Part shown: one piece after another, positions 24,175 to 32,636 of the stretch | Numbering within the stretch: position 1 is the first letter of the stretch | Layout: the number at the start of each line of letters is the position of its first letter | DNA from: JAXLSZ01 sp046330315 | Lineage (GTDB): Bacteria > Actinomycetota > Thermoleophilia > Solirubrobacterales > 70-9 | Reading direction: 5' to 3' | Length of the DNA: 64,000 bases | Assembly (NCBI GenBank): GCA_046330315.1 | Contig: JAXLSZ010000011.1 | Span: forward strand, 62,001 to 126,000 | Notes under the pieces: generated by a model | What the model saw: the letters and a program-made list of their open reading frames with translations, nothing else | What the model was told of the DNA's origin: nothing | The model's database searches: none | Translations under genes and position numbers: made by a program

Positions 24175-25713
24175 TCAGCGCCGCAGCCTGGCCCTGAGGA
24201 CGAAGCGCACGTCGTTGCCCGTGTAGCGCCAGCCGAGGGCACCGACGCCGGCGATCGCGGTGTCGGCGTTGACGAGCACCGCGGTGATGCGGTCGAAGCG
24301 CTGCGGATCGGGCAGGCCGACCGCAAGCGAGCCCGGGCCGCGGCGCATCCTGAAGGCGGAGACGACCGTTCCCGCGGTCTGCGAGCCGATCCGCCCGACC
24401 AGGCAGATCGCCACCGAGGCGCGGCTCCGCACGGTGGCGGTCAGCTTGAGCGCCCGCCCCGGCGCGGGGGCCACCCGCAACAGCCTGTAGGTCGTGTGGT
24501 CCAGCGAGCGGAGCCGCCGGGCGCCGTTCGTCGGGAGCGAGCCCTGGCGGGCCACGTCGGGATAGCTGTCGCCCTCCGGAAAGGCGGTGTCGACCCGCCA
24601 CTCGGCCAGGTCGCGGGCGAACAGCGCGAAGTCCCGATCGAAGTCCGAAGCCCCCGCGGCCTCGATCGCCGCCCCGTAGGAGGCCACCGAGAAGGCGGTC
24701 GGCCGGGCGCCGAGCGCGTCCTCCCAGGCGGTGCGGATGAGGTCGGGGCCGTAGCGATGGGCAAGCCAGTGGTTCCACACCGCGGACCCGTAGATCTTGA
24801 TGCTGCTCCGGGTCAGAGGGATCCGGAACCGGTCGTTCCACCGACTCATGTAGCGCAGGTAGTCGTTCACCGATCCGTAGACCCGGTCCTCCATCCAGGT
24901 TGCGCTCGACTCCATCATCCAGAGGTCCTGGAAGGTGTCGTAGCCGAACTGCAGCACGTGGTTGTACTCGTGGGCGAGCGTGACCTCGATGTCGGTGATC
25001 GACGTGGTGCCGGGGAACTGCGCCGAGGAGTAATCGTCGTCGAGCACGAGGTAGGCGTGGCGCCGGCGACCGGCCTGGCCCGGGTCCGGGCTGGCGTACC
25101 CGAAGAGGGTCTCGCCGACGTCCGCGAGGTAGATGTCGGTCCTGGCGTTGCCGCCGAGGGTGCCGTCCGGCCTGGGCGCGCGCCACCCCAGGGTGCCGTT
25201 CTCGGTCGCGTGGACCTGCTCGGCGACCGCCTCGACCTGGTCCACGAAGTCGGGCACCCCGTTCGCCGGAGAGAGGTCGGTGAGGTCGGGAGCGTCGGCG
25301 AAGGCTGCGCTGTTCACCCAGTGCACGCAGAAGTGGGCGGTGCAGTCCGAGGCGACCTGACTGCGGGCGGCGGGAGGGTAGGAGTGGCCGTCGGGGTCCA
25401 TCGGGTCGGTCGGCCGGGCCAGCAGGCTCGCGACCCGCCGGCGCAGGCCTCCGCTCAGGGACGGCAGGGCCCGTGCCAGTCGCACGTTGATCGGGGTCAG
25501 GTGGCCGTGGCGGTGCCCGGCTTCCGAGGCTCTCGCACCGGCCGCCGTCTCACCGAGCAGCGCCCGGGCCCGCTCGACCAGGCGGTTTGCCCGGGCCCGC
25601 TCGACCAGGCGGTTTGAATGGGCCCGGCCGGAGCCGGGTGCGCCGGCTGCCGAGGCGGGAAGCGCGAGGGCGACCAGCGCGAGGCATGTGGCGGTCGCCC
25701 TCATCGCTCGCAT
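24175..25713 (-). CDS. Secreted MXAN_6640-like putative metalloprotease
   Basis: A 512-residue exported protein. After a signal peptide (LALVALALPASAAGA) comes a 9-residue duplicated segment (NRLVERARA) from a 27-bp repeat, then a proline-rich linker. The catalytic core has HEYNH (His248, Glu249, His252) followed about 20 residues later by MESSATWMED, matching the zinc-metalloprotease layout of the MXAN_6640 family and the distantly related immune inhibitor/peptidase MA types. The C-terminal 150 residues are beta-rich. Two in-frame ATGs (25713, 25704) are possible; the first is used. Likely a secreted zinc endopeptidase; substrate unknown. Confidence 0.75.
   Translation of the reverse strand: MRAMRATATCLALVALALPASAAGAPGSGRAHSNRLVERARANRLVERARALLGETAAGARASEAGHRHGHLTPINVRLARALPSLSGGLRRRVASLLARPTDPMDPDGHSYPPAARSQVASDCTAHFCVHWVNSAAFADAPDLTDLSPANGVPDFVDQVEAVAEQVHATENGTLGWRAPRPDGTLGGNARTDIYLADVGETLFGYASPDPGQAGRRRHAYLVLDDDYSSAQFPGTTSITDIEVTLAHEYNHVLQFGYDTFQDLWMMESSATWMEDRVYGSVNDYLRYMSRWNDRFRIPLTRSSIKIYGSAVWNHWLAHRYGPDLIRTAWEDALGARPTAFSVASYGAAIEAAGASDFDRDFALFARDLAEWRVDTAFPEGDSYPDVARQGSLPTNGARRLRSLDHTTYRLLRVAPAPGRALKLTATVRSRASVAICLVGRIGSQTAGTVVSAFRMRRGPGSLAVGLPDPQRFDRITAVLVNADTAIAGVGALGWRYTGNDVRFVLRARLRR
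25562..25615. repeat. 27-bp perfect tandem duplication inside the metalloprotease gene
   Basis: Two identical 27-bp copies at 25562-25588 and 25589-25615 encode a doubled nine-residue peptide just after the signal peptide. The frame is kept. Confidence 0.9.
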
Positions 25714-25777
25714 CGTCCGCAGGCTACAAACCGCGCTGGCCGCCCGGGTTGCGCCCTGGCGGCGATACTTCACCGCG

Positions 25778-27469
25778 ATGCAGGCTGCGGACCCTCCGAC
25801 CCTCGCACTGGCGCAGATCAACCCGACCGTCGGCGACATCGACGGAAACGCCGCGAAGGTCGCCTCCTGGATCGCCGAGGCTCGCGCCGAGGGGGCCGGA
25901 CTGGTCGTCTTCGGCGAACTCTGCCTGCCCGGCTACCCGGCCGAGGACCTCTACCTCAAGCGCCACTTCGTCGAGGCGAACATGCGTGCCCTCGAGGAGC
26001 TCGCGGCCGGGGTCGAGGGCATCGTCGCGCTGGTCGGCTTCGCCGAGCCCGTCTCACCGGGCCCGGTCGGCCGCCGGGTCTCCAATTCGCTGGCGGTCCT
26101 CGCCGACCGGGCCATCCAGCTCGTCTATCGCAAGAACCGCCTCCCCAACTACGCGGTGTTCGACGAGCAGCGCTACTTCGAGCCCGGGACGGAGCCGGCG
26201 ATCGTCGACGTCGCCGGAGAGGCCGTCGGCCTGACGGTCTGCGAGGACTGCTGGGTCGAGGGCCCGCCGGCCTCCCTCGAGGCCGAGGCGGGAGCCACGG
26301 TGATCGTCAACCCCTCCGGCTCGCCGTACCACCGCGGAAAGGGGCGGGAGCGAGAGGAGATGTTCGCCGACCGGGCTCGCACCTACGGGACCCACTTCGC
26401 CTTCGCGAACCTGGTCGGGGGCCAGGACGAGCTGGTCTTCGACGGCCAGAGCCTTCTCGTCTCCCCGCGGGGCGAGGTGCTCGCCCGCGCCGCCCAATTC
26501 GAGGAGGAGATGCTGCTGTGCCGGTTGGGCGGGGACCGGGCCGGCAGCCTCGCCGAGCCGCTCTCCGACCTCGACGAGGTCTATGGCGCGCTGGTTCTCG
26601 GCCTGCGCGACTACGTGGCCAAGAACGGCTTCGGGCATGTCGGGCTGGCCCTTTCCGGCGGGATCGACTCCGCTCTGGTCGCCCAGATCGCCTGCGACGC
26701 GGTCGGTGCGGAGAACGTCTCCTGCGTGGTCATGCCCTCCCCCCACTCCAGCGCCGAGACCCAGGAGGACGCCAGGCTGATCGCCTCGAACCTCGGGGTC
26801 GAGATGATCGAGATCCCGATCGAGCCGATGATGTCGGTCTACGAGGAGGCGCTGCGGGACCCGATCGCCTCGACCTCCCCGGGAAACGCGGCGGTCCGGG
26901 CTCCGCTGCCGCGCGACCCCGCGCGACCCTCCGAGCCGGACCTCGCCGCCGAGAACATCCAGGCGCGGATCCGCGGCAACCTGATGATGGCTCTCTCCAA
27001 CCGCCACGGCTGGCTGGTCCTCACGACGGGGAACAAGAGCGAGATGTCGGTCGGCTACGCCACCCTCTACGGCGACATGGCCGGCGGCTTCGCGGTGATC
27101 AAGGACGTCCCCAAGACGCTGGTCTACGAGCTGGTCGCCCGCCGCAACGAGCGGGCCGGGAGGGACCTGGTGCCCCGCTCGGTCTCCGAGCGGCCCCCCT
27201 CGGCCGAGCTGCGGCCCGACCAGCGCGACGAGGATTCGCTGCCCCCCTACGAGACCCTCGACCGCATCCTGGAGGGGTACGTCGAGCGCGACCAGGGACG
27301 CGAGGAACTGGTCGCCCAGGGGCTGCCCGCGGGCGTCGTGGACGAGGTCATCGCGATGGTTGACCGGGCCGAGTACAAGCGCCGCCAGGCGCCACCGGGG
27401 ATCCGCATCACCCCGAAGGCCTTCGGGCGGGACCGCCGCCTGCCGATCACCAACCGCTTCCGCGGTTGA
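25778..27469 (+). CDS. nadE: Glutamine-dependent NAD+ synthetase
   Basis: A 563-residue enzyme making NAD from deamido-NAD with glutamine as nitrogen donor. The N-terminal carbon-nitrogen hydrolase domain (residues 8-260) carries the glutaminase triad Glu47, Lys119 and Cys155 (GELCLPGY, YRKNRLPNY, CEDCW). The C-terminal synthetase domain begins with the P-loop SGGIDS at 293-298. ATG 25778 fits the family start. It converges with the thioesterase gene, leaving 5 nt between stops. All domains are intact. Confidence 0.94.
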   Translation: MQAADPPTLALAQINPTVGDIDGNAAKVASWIAEARAEGAGLVVFGELCLPGYPAEDLYLKRHFVEANMRALEELAAGVEGIVALVGFAEPVSPGPVGRRVSNSLAVLADRAIQLVYRKNRLPNYAVFDEQRYFEPGTEPAIVDVAGEAVGLTVCEDCWVEGPPASLEAEAGATVIVNPSGSPYHRGKGREREEMFADRARTYGTHFAFANLVGGQDELVFDGQSLLVSPRGEVLARAAQFEEEMLLCRLGGDRAGSLAEPLSDLDEVYGALVLGLRDYVAKNGFGHVGLALSGGIDSALVAQIACDAVGAENVSCVVMPSPHSSAETQEDARLIASNLGVEMIEIPIEPMMSVYEEALRDPIASTSPGNAAVRAPLPRDPARPSEPDLAAENIQARIRGNLMMALSNRHGWLVLTTGNKSEMSVGYATLYGDMAGGFAVIKDVPKTLVYELVARRNERAGRDLVPRSVSERPPSAELRPDQRDEDSLPPYETLDRILEGYVERDQGREELVAQGLPAGVVDEVIAMVDRAEYKRRQAPPGIRITPKAFGRDRRLPITNRFRG

Positions 27470-27474
27470 GGGCG

Positions 27475-27873
27475 CTAGGAGGGGCGCGGGCGGACCGCGA
27501 CGGTCATCCGCGCCAGCGCGCAGAGCTCCCCCGAGGAGTTGGTCGCCTCCGCCTCCCAGATCCAGGTGGTGCGCCCCCGGTGGCGTGCCCTGGCCGCCAC
27601 CTCGATGTGGCCCTCCCTGGTCGGCTTCAGGAAGCTGACGTCGATGGACTGGCCCATCACGGTCATCCCCTCGGCGGCCACGGCGAGCGCCGTGGCCCGC
27701 GAGCAGACGCTCTCGACAAGCGTCGAGACGATCCCACCGTGCACCAGCCCCACGGGCTGGAGGAGGTCGGGCCGGACCGCGATCCGGGCCCGTGCCTGGT
27801 CGGGATCGTCGTCGAGCCACTCGGTCCCGATCAGCTCGTCGAAAGGCGAGGCCGGAAGGTCGCGGGCGTGCAT
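27475..27873 (-). CDS. PaaI-type hotdog acyl-CoA thioesterase
   Basis: A 132-residue hotdog-fold protein that hydrolyses small or aromatic acyl-CoA thioesters. The family motif is HGG at 45-47 in GLVHGGIVSTLVES, with Glu54 likely catalytic. Single domain of the usual length; such enzymes form tetramers. It is convergent with nadE and divergent from the next gene (27945). Confidence 0.85.
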   Translation of the reverse strand: MHARDLPASPFDELIGTEWLDDDPDQARARIAVRPDLLQPVGLVHGGIVSTLVESVCSRATALAVAAEGMTVMGQSIDVSFLKPTREGHIEVAARARHRGRTTWIWEAEATNSSGELCALARMTVAVRPRPS

Positions 27874-27944
27874 GGCGGCGCCAGCCTAGCGGCTCGGCCG
27901 TCGGGGCCGGGCCGGGAGACCGGTAGCGCGTAGGCTTTCGGCCC

Positions 27945-28940
27945 GTGCCGCTGAGCGACGAGAACAGGGCGATGCTCCAGCTCCTGCTGGAGCGCGGGCA
28001 GGGCTATGACGACATCGGGTCGCTGCTCGGCATCGGGGTCGACGAGGTGCGCTCCCGCGCCGCCGCCGCCCTCCGCGAGATCTGCGGCGAGGACCCCGAC
28101 CGCGAGGTGGCGCTGACCGACTACCTGCTCGGCCAGGCCGATCCGATCGCGCGGGCCGACGCGGCCCGCCACCTGCGCGCCGACCCCGACGCGAACCGGC
28201 TGGCCTCGAAGCTCTGCGACCAGCTCCGGCTGATCGCCCCCACGGCCACGCTCCCCGAGATCTCCGAGCCCCGGGGGGCGGTCCCCGGAGGCCGACCGGC
28301 CTCCGGCGCTGCGTCTGCGGGAGAGGGCACCCCCCCGGAGTCGCGCGCGAGTGGCGGCTCGCAGCGCTGGATGATCGCCGCCCTGGCGGCCGGGGCCCTC
28401 GCCCTCCTCCTCGTCGTCCTCGCCGTCACCGGGGTGTTCGGTGGCTCGGGCTCGCCGCCCGGGTCGGCGGCGGGCTCCGCCTCCGGCCAGGACATCACCA
28501 AGGCGGTGCTCTCCGGGGTCGGGGAGGGAAGCGGGGGGCGCGGCGTGGTGATCTTCGGGAGGGTCAGGAAGGTGCCGGTCCTCCAGGTCACCGCCGTCGG
28601 CCTCGACCGGGCTCCGGCCGGAAGCGACTACTACGTATGGCTCTACCGCTCGGGGAAGCTGGCCCTGCGGGTTGGCGGCTTCCGCGTCGACGGGCGGGGC
28701 AGGGCGCTGACCCAGATCCGGGTCCCGACCGAGGCGATCGCCCTGGTCGCCAGCGGCGTCTTCGACAAGATCGACGTGACGCTGACCCGGAACGCCGCCT
28801 ACCGGGCGGCGCTGGCCAGCGCCCGCCGCCAGCGCCGGCTCCCGGCCCTGACCGGCACCAGCGTCCTGCGGGGGCCGATCACCGGGCCGATCGCCGAAGC
28901 CGGGCGCAGGGCCGCGGCGCGGCGCGGCGCCGGCGGCTGA
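27945..28940 (+). CDS. Membrane-anchored anti-sigma-like protein with N-terminal HTH-like segment
   Basis: A 331-residue protein. Residues 8-45 resemble a sigma-70 region 4 helix-turn-helix (RGQGYDDIGSLLGIGVDEVRSRAAAAL); a cytosolic helix-rich part and a flexible Gly/Ser/Pro linker follow; one transmembrane helix is at about 142-165; the outer domain is beta-rich (YYVWLYRSGKLALRVG, VDVTLTRNAAY) and resembles the anti-sigma-K extracytoplasmic domain. So it may be a transmembrane regulator, but the sigma-like N-terminus in the same chain is unusual. GTG start. Stands alone between divergent and convergent neighbours. Confidence 0.65.
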   Translation: MPLSDENRAMLQLLLERGQGYDDIGSLLGIGVDEVRSRAAAALREICGEDPDREVALTDYLLGQADPIARADAARHLRADPDANRLASKLCDQLRLIAPTATLPEISEPRGAVPGGRPASGAASAGEGTPPESRASGGSQRWMIAALAAGALALLLVVLAVTGVFGGSGSPPGSAAGSASGQDITKAVLSGVGEGSGGRGVVIFGRVRKVPVLQVTAVGLDRAPAGSDYYVWLYRSGKLALRVGGFRVDGRGRALTQIRVPTEAIALVASGVFDKIDVTLTRNAAYRAALASARRQRRLPALTGTSVLRGPITGPIAEAGRRAAARRGAGG

Positions 28941-28952
28941 GCCTGGCGGCGC

Positions 28953-30581
28953 TCAGGGGAAGAGCTTGCCGGGGTTCATGATGCCGGCCGGGTCGAGGCT
29001 CTCCTTGAGGGCCCGGAGCGCCCCGAGGCCGGCCGCGCCCACCTCGGCTTCCATGTAGGGGGCGTGGTCGCTGCCGACCGCGTGGTGGTGGGTGATGGTG
29101 CCGCCCTCGGCCACGATCGCCTCACAGGCGGCGCGTTTGACCTCCGCCCACTGCTCGACCTCGCGGCCCTCGAGCGAGCGGGCGATGAAGGTGAAGTACA
29201 GCGAGGCGCCGTCGGGATAGGCATGCGAGACGTGGCAGAAGACGATGCCGGGCGTCCCCTGGCCGGCCAGCGAGGAGCGGATCGCCCCGCCCACCCGCCG
29301 GTAGAGGGCGCCCAGGCGGGACCAGGTCTGCGAGGTCTCCAGCGTCTCGACCAGCGCGCCCATGCTCATCAGGGTGTCGCGCAGGTAGGGCCCCCGGTAG
29401 CGGCCGCGCTCCCAGGAGCGGCCCGCCCCCTGGCCCAGGTAGGCGGCTCCGCCGCGGCGAAGCTCGCGCACCGCCAGCGCCCGGCGCCTCGCCACCGCCT
29501 CGGCGTCCCCCTCTATCCCGACCACCAGCAGGCAGCCGCCCCGGCGGCGGCGCAGCGTGAGGTAGGCGTCGAACAGCGACCCGGCCACGCCGCTCGGTCC
29601 CGAGAGCGCCAGGGAGACCCGCGTCTCTTCCTCGTCGGAGAGCCGGACGACGTCGGGCAGGGCGCCGCCCTGGGCCATCGTGCGGACGATCTCGGTCCCC
29701 GAATCGAAGCTCTCGGCGATCCAGGCCTCGTAGCGGCGGTGGTCGGGCGCCGGGCGCACCTTCACGGTGACCTCGGGGATCACGCCGAGGGTCCCCTCCG
29801 ACCCGAGCACCAGCTCCCGCAGGGAGGGCCCGGCCGCGGAGTGCGGGGTCGCGAGCGTCGAGACCTCTCCCGCGGGGGCGAGCATCCGCACGGCCGTGAC
29901 CAGCGAGTCGAAGCGCCCGTAGCCGCTTGAAGACTGACCCGCCGAGCGGGTGGCGGCGAAGCCGCCGATGGTCGCGTACTCGAAGGACTGCGGGAAGTGG
30001 CCGATCGTCAACCCGTCCCTCGCCAGGGCCGCCTCGGCCTCCGGGCCCCGCAGACCCGCCCCCAGCCTCGCGGTCAGCGATCGCCGGTCTGCGGAGACCC
30101 GGCGCAGCCTGGCAAGGTCGAGGGCGATCACCCGCTCCTTGTCGCCGGCGATCGGCTCGACGCCGCCGACCACGCTGGTGCCCCCGCCGAAGGGGACCAC
30201 GGCGACGCCTTCGGCCGCGCACACCTCGATTATCCGGACGATCTGCGCGGAGTCCTCCGGGAGCACGACCGCGTCGGGCGCCGCGTCCAGCGACCCGGAG
30301 CGCAGGCGGGCGAGGTCCCGGTAGCCCTTCCCGGCGGCGTGGCGCAACCGGTCCTCGTGGCCGGTGAGGACGTTGGGGGCCCCGGCGGCCGCGGCAAGCG
30401 CCTCGGGAAGCGGGCGCGGATCGGGGAGCGCCACCGCGCCGGGGTCGGGCACCGGCGCACCCGGGCGCAGGTCCCCGAGCTCCTCCCGCAGCGTCCGCAG
30501 CGCCTCCGGGCCCAGCTCCGGGAGGATCTCGGGGTCCCCCCAGCCCCACCACTTGGCGTCCCGCCTCGGAGCCGCGTTCAA
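28953..30581 (-). CDS. FAD-linked oxidase, alkylglycerone-phosphate synthase-like
   Basis: A 542-residue flavoprotein of the FAD_binding_4/oxidase C family. The first strands carry KWWGWGDP (typical of alkyldihydroxyacetone-phosphate synthase relatives). PFGGGTSVVGG at 130-140 is the FAD loop and the C-terminal domain has the histidine-rich catalytic segment THHHAVGSDHAP. Known relatives are alkylglycerone-phosphate synthase (ether lipid synthesis) and D-lactate/glycolate dehydrogenases. Start is TTG 30581, with GGGGAGGAAG in front, overlapping the upstream stop as TTGA. Whether it makes ether lipids or oxidises a hydroxyacid is open. Confidence 0.82.
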   Translation of the reverse strand: MNAAPRRDAKWWGWGDPEILPELGPEALRTLREELGDLRPGAPVPDPGAVALPDPRPLPEALAAAAGAPNVLTGHEDRLRHAAGKGYRDLARLRSGSLDAAPDAVVLPEDSAQIVRIIEVCAAEGVAVVPFGGGTSVVGGVEPIAGDKERVIALDLARLRRVSADRRSLTARLGAGLRGPEAEAALARDGLTIGHFPQSFEYATIGGFAATRSAGQSSSGYGRFDSLVTAVRMLAPAGEVSTLATPHSAAGPSLRELVLGSEGTLGVIPEVTVKVRPAPDHRRYEAWIAESFDSGTEIVRTMAQGGALPDVVRLSDEEETRVSLALSGPSGVAGSLFDAYLTLRRRRGGCLLVVGIEGDAEAVARRRALAVRELRRGGAAYLGQGAGRSWERGRYRGPYLRDTLMSMGALVETLETSQTWSRLGALYRRVGGAIRSSLAGQGTPGIVFCHVSHAYPDGASLYFTFIARSLEGREVEQWAEVKRAACEAIVAEGGTITHHHAVGSDHAPYMEAEVGAAGLGALRALKESLDPAGIMNPGKLFP

Positions 30582-31045
30582 GCTTCCTCCCCGGCGAGCA
30601 GGGCGCGCTCGATGCCGTCCAGCGCCCCGTCGGCGATCGCCCCCTGGCCCCGGGACATCATCGGGGACCCGAGCCGGGACATCCCGCGCAGGCTCTGGCG
30701 GGCCGTGATCCGCACCTGCGTCCCCTCCCCTGCGGGTTCGAGCAGGATCTCGGTCTCGGAGGCCTTCATGTGACGCTCGAAGGGCGTCCCGTCGATCTCC
30801 TGCCGCCAGGCGAAGCGCCTTCCCTCGGTCGAGCCGGTGCACCGGAAGTCCGCCCTCACCCCCCTGCCCTCGGCGGTCTCCAGAACCTGGGTCCAGCGGC
30901 TCCTGCGCCCGGCCGGGTTGCGCTCGACGTTCTCCACCCGGGTGGTGTGGGGCCACCAGCGGGGCAGGTTGTGGGGGTCGGAGACGAGCGACCAGACCTG
31001 ATCCACCGGGGCGGCGATGAGCCGGTGCCTCGAAACGGTCGGCAC
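30578..31045 (-). CDS. SRPBCC (START-like) ligand-binding protein
   Basis: A 155-residue protein of the polyketide cyclase/dehydrase-like SRPBCC fold, which holds a hydrophobic ligand in a deep cavity. VSRHRLIAAPVDQVWSLVSDP is the classical opening and SRW...QTIDG-like strands follow. Catalysis or simple lipid carriage are both possible. Its stop overlaps the FAD oxidase start by 4 nt, so they are translationally coupled, and both may act in lipid metabolism. GTG start. Confidence 0.82.
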   Translation of the reverse strand: MPTVSRHRLIAAPVDQVWSLVSDPHNLPRWWPHTTRVENVERNPAGRRSRWTQVLETAEGRGVRADFRCTGSTEGRRFAWRQEIDGTPFERHMKASETEILLEPAGEGTQVRITARQSLRGMSRLGSPMMSRGQGAIADGALDGIERALLAGEEA

Positions 31046-31059
31046 GGCCGCTCGCCGGC

Positions 31060-31830
31060 CTAGGAGCCGGCCAGCCGTCGGAGGTCGCGGACCAGGAGAA
31101 GGTGCTTGAGGTGGCTGACCGTGGCGGCCAGGCTCTCCAGGCTCTCCAGAGCCTCCTTGCGGCGCTGCGGGTTGCGGGAGCGAAGCGAGGGCCCGAGAAG
31201 AGCCTCGAGCAGGTTCGCCTCGCGGTCGGCGGAGGAGCGGAAGACGCGCAGGTTGCGCGCCCCGACGCCGAACCTCGAGAGCTCGTTGGCCGCCCTGACG
31301 ATCTCGCGATCGGTCTCGTCGTAGACGGTCTTGCCGTCGCGCTGCTCGGGCTGCACGACGCCAAACTCCTCGAGCGAGGAGATCAGCTCCTCGCGCGCCC
31401 CGGTCTCCTCGACCACCTCGTCGAGGGTCAGGTAGGCGCTGGAGGTGTTGACCAGAATCGCTCGCCTCACCGCCGAGCCGCTCGGCCGGCGCTCCCCCGG
31501 GGAGCCGCCGATCTCGGCCCCCGAGGCAAGCTCCTGGCGGATCACCCGCAGGGGCAGGAACTCGTCGCGCTGGAGGCGCAGGATCGTCCTCAGCCTCTCG
31601 ACGTCGGCCTGGCTATAGAGGCGGTAGCCGCCCGGCGTTCGCCGCGGGGTGAGCAGCTTCTGGTCCTCGAGGTAGCGGATCTTGGAGATCGAGATCTCGT
31701 CGAACTCGGACTCGAGGATCTTGCAGACAGCGCCGATCGTCAACGCCTTTCGCTGCGGCCTGGAGGACCCGTCGCGCCCTCTCCCCCGCTCCCCGGCCTC
31801 GTGGCCGATCGGTCTGGTCGGTGTCGCCAC
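31060..31830 (-). CDS. MerR-family regulator, FtsR-like
   Basis: A 256-residue DNA-binding protein. Residues 30-100 are a winged helix-turn-helix of MerR type (LTIGAVCKILE, ISISKIRYLEDQKLLTP, GGYRLYSQADVERLRTILRLQ). The long C-terminal domain is helical, with no metal-binding cysteines. In actinobacteria the gene next to a GarA-like FHA protein encodes FtsR, an activator of the ftsZ gene in Corynebacterium; this position and layout fit. GTG start, 1 nt after the FHA gene's stop, so strongly coupled. Confidence 0.82.
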   Translation of the reverse strand: MATPTRPIGHEAGERGRGRDGSSRPQRKALTIGAVCKILESEFDEISISKIRYLEDQKLLTPRRTPGGYRLYSQADVERLRTILRLQRDEFLPLRVIRQELASGAEIGGSPGERRPSGSAVRRAILVNTSSAYLTLDEVVEETGAREELISSLEEFGVVQPEQRDGKTVYDETDREIVRAANELSRFGVGARNLRVFRSSADREANLLEALLGPSLRSRNPQRRKEALESLESLAATVSHLKHLLLVRDLRRLAGS

Positions 31831-31831
31831 G

Positions 31832-32302
31832 CTAGCGCTCCAGGTAGCTCAGCTTGTACTTGCCGACCTGGATCTCGTCGCCGTCGGCGAGCTTGTGGGA
31901 CTCGATCCGCCGACGGTTGACGTAGGTGCCGTTCAGCGAGCCCAGGTCGTCTATGTAGAGGCCGTCGCGCCTGCGGACCAGCAGCGCGTGGTTGCGCGAG
32001 ACCGTGACGTCATCCAGGAACACCCCCGCGTCGGGACTGCGACCGATGCTGATCCGGTCCTCGGTGACGGTGAAGCTCTCCCCCGCCCGGCCCCCGCCCG
32101 CCCGGATCACCAGGGCGGCGCCGGCCTCCTCGACCACCTCGTCGATGTCGACCGGCTGCATCTCCCCGGCCTCGTCCACCGTGTAGGTCATCGTCGTCGG
32201 GTCCTCGCCCCCCTCGGGCCGGCTCAGGTAGGCCCCGCACTTCTGGCAGTAGTTGGCGCCCTCGGGGTTGACGAAGCCGCACTCTGGACAGTGGACAGCC
32301 AT
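31832..32302 (-). CDS. Zinc-ribbon FHA-domain protein (GarA/OdhI-like)
   Basis: A 156-residue protein. An N-terminal zinc ribbon with Cys5, Cys8, Cys19 and Cys22 (CPECG, CQKCG) precedes an FHA domain at about 78-156 (ISIGRSP, VSRNHALL, GSLNGTYVN), which binds phospho-threonine. GarA and OdhI are switches of 2-oxoglutarate metabolism, phosphorylated on an N-terminal TT motif; here the matching segment is DPTTMTYT (residues 34-41), a plausible but unproven phospho-site. A zinc ribbon replaces the usual short N-terminus. Second gene of a rsiG-FHA-merR operon. Confidence 0.87.
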   Translation of the reverse strand: MAVHCPECGFVNPEGANYCQKCGAYLSRPEGGEDPTTMTYTVDEAGEMQPVDIDEVVEEAGAALVIRAGGGRAGESFTVTEDRISIGRSPDAGVFLDDVTVSRNHALLVRRRDGLYIDDLGSLNGTYVNRRRIESHKLADGDEIQVGKYKLSYLER

Positions 32303-32310
32303 CGCGCCTC

Positions 32311-32580
32311 CTAGGCGGCGCTCTCGTCCTCGGGAGCGCTGCGCGCCTTGCCGGCCAGAATCTCGGTGAGCTGGCGCACGTCGTCGCCGGAGATCAGCGA
32401 GTCGCCGCGCTCGCGCTTCTGGCGCAGCCGGTTGACCAGCTCCGCCCGAAGGATGTCGATCTTGCCGTGCAGCACCCGGCGCCGGTAGGAGACCTCCTGC
32501 TCCTCCTCGGTGAGCTTCTCGATCAGGGCCTTCAGCTCCTTGTCGCTGAGCGACCCGAGATCCGGAAAGGTGTCCTCCAT
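32311..32580 (-). CDS. RsiG-like c-di-GMP-binding anti-sigma candidate (single motif)
   Basis: An 89-residue helical protein. Residues 20-55 form a long coiled-coil helix with the spacing E-x3-S-x2-R-x3-H-x3-D (Glu27, Ser31, Arg34, His38, Asp42). Streptomyces RsiG, which ties c-di-GMP to the sigma factor WhiG, has two copies of E-x3-S-x2-R-x3-Q-x3-D; a Rubrobacter homologue has one and dimerises. This protein fits the one-motif form except for His instead of Gln. The partner sigma factor is not in this window. It is the first gene after a strong -10 box, in front of the FHA and MerR genes. Confidence 0.75.
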   Translation of the reverse strand: MEDTFPDLGSLSDKELKALIEKLTEEEQEVSYRRRVLHGKIDILRAELVNRLRQKRERGDSLISGDDVRQLTEILAGKARSAPEDESAA

Positions 32581-32609
32581 CTCACTCCTTCTCGGTGGCG
32601 TTCCGCCAG

Positions 32610-32636
32610 ATTATAAGCGCCCCTGCCAAGGTTCAA
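32610..32636 (-). promoter_or_regulatory. Candidate sigma-A promoter of the rsiG-FHA-merR operon
   Basis: On the minus strand TATAAT (32615-32610) is a perfect -10 hexamer. The best -35 options are TTGAAC (32636-32631, 15-nt spacer) or TTGGTT (32640-32635, 19-nt spacer); the 19-nt form would be the long spacer known from MerR-controlled promoters. It lies 30 nt before the rsiG-like ATG, in a stretch less GC-rich than the surroundings. Confidence 0.6.
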
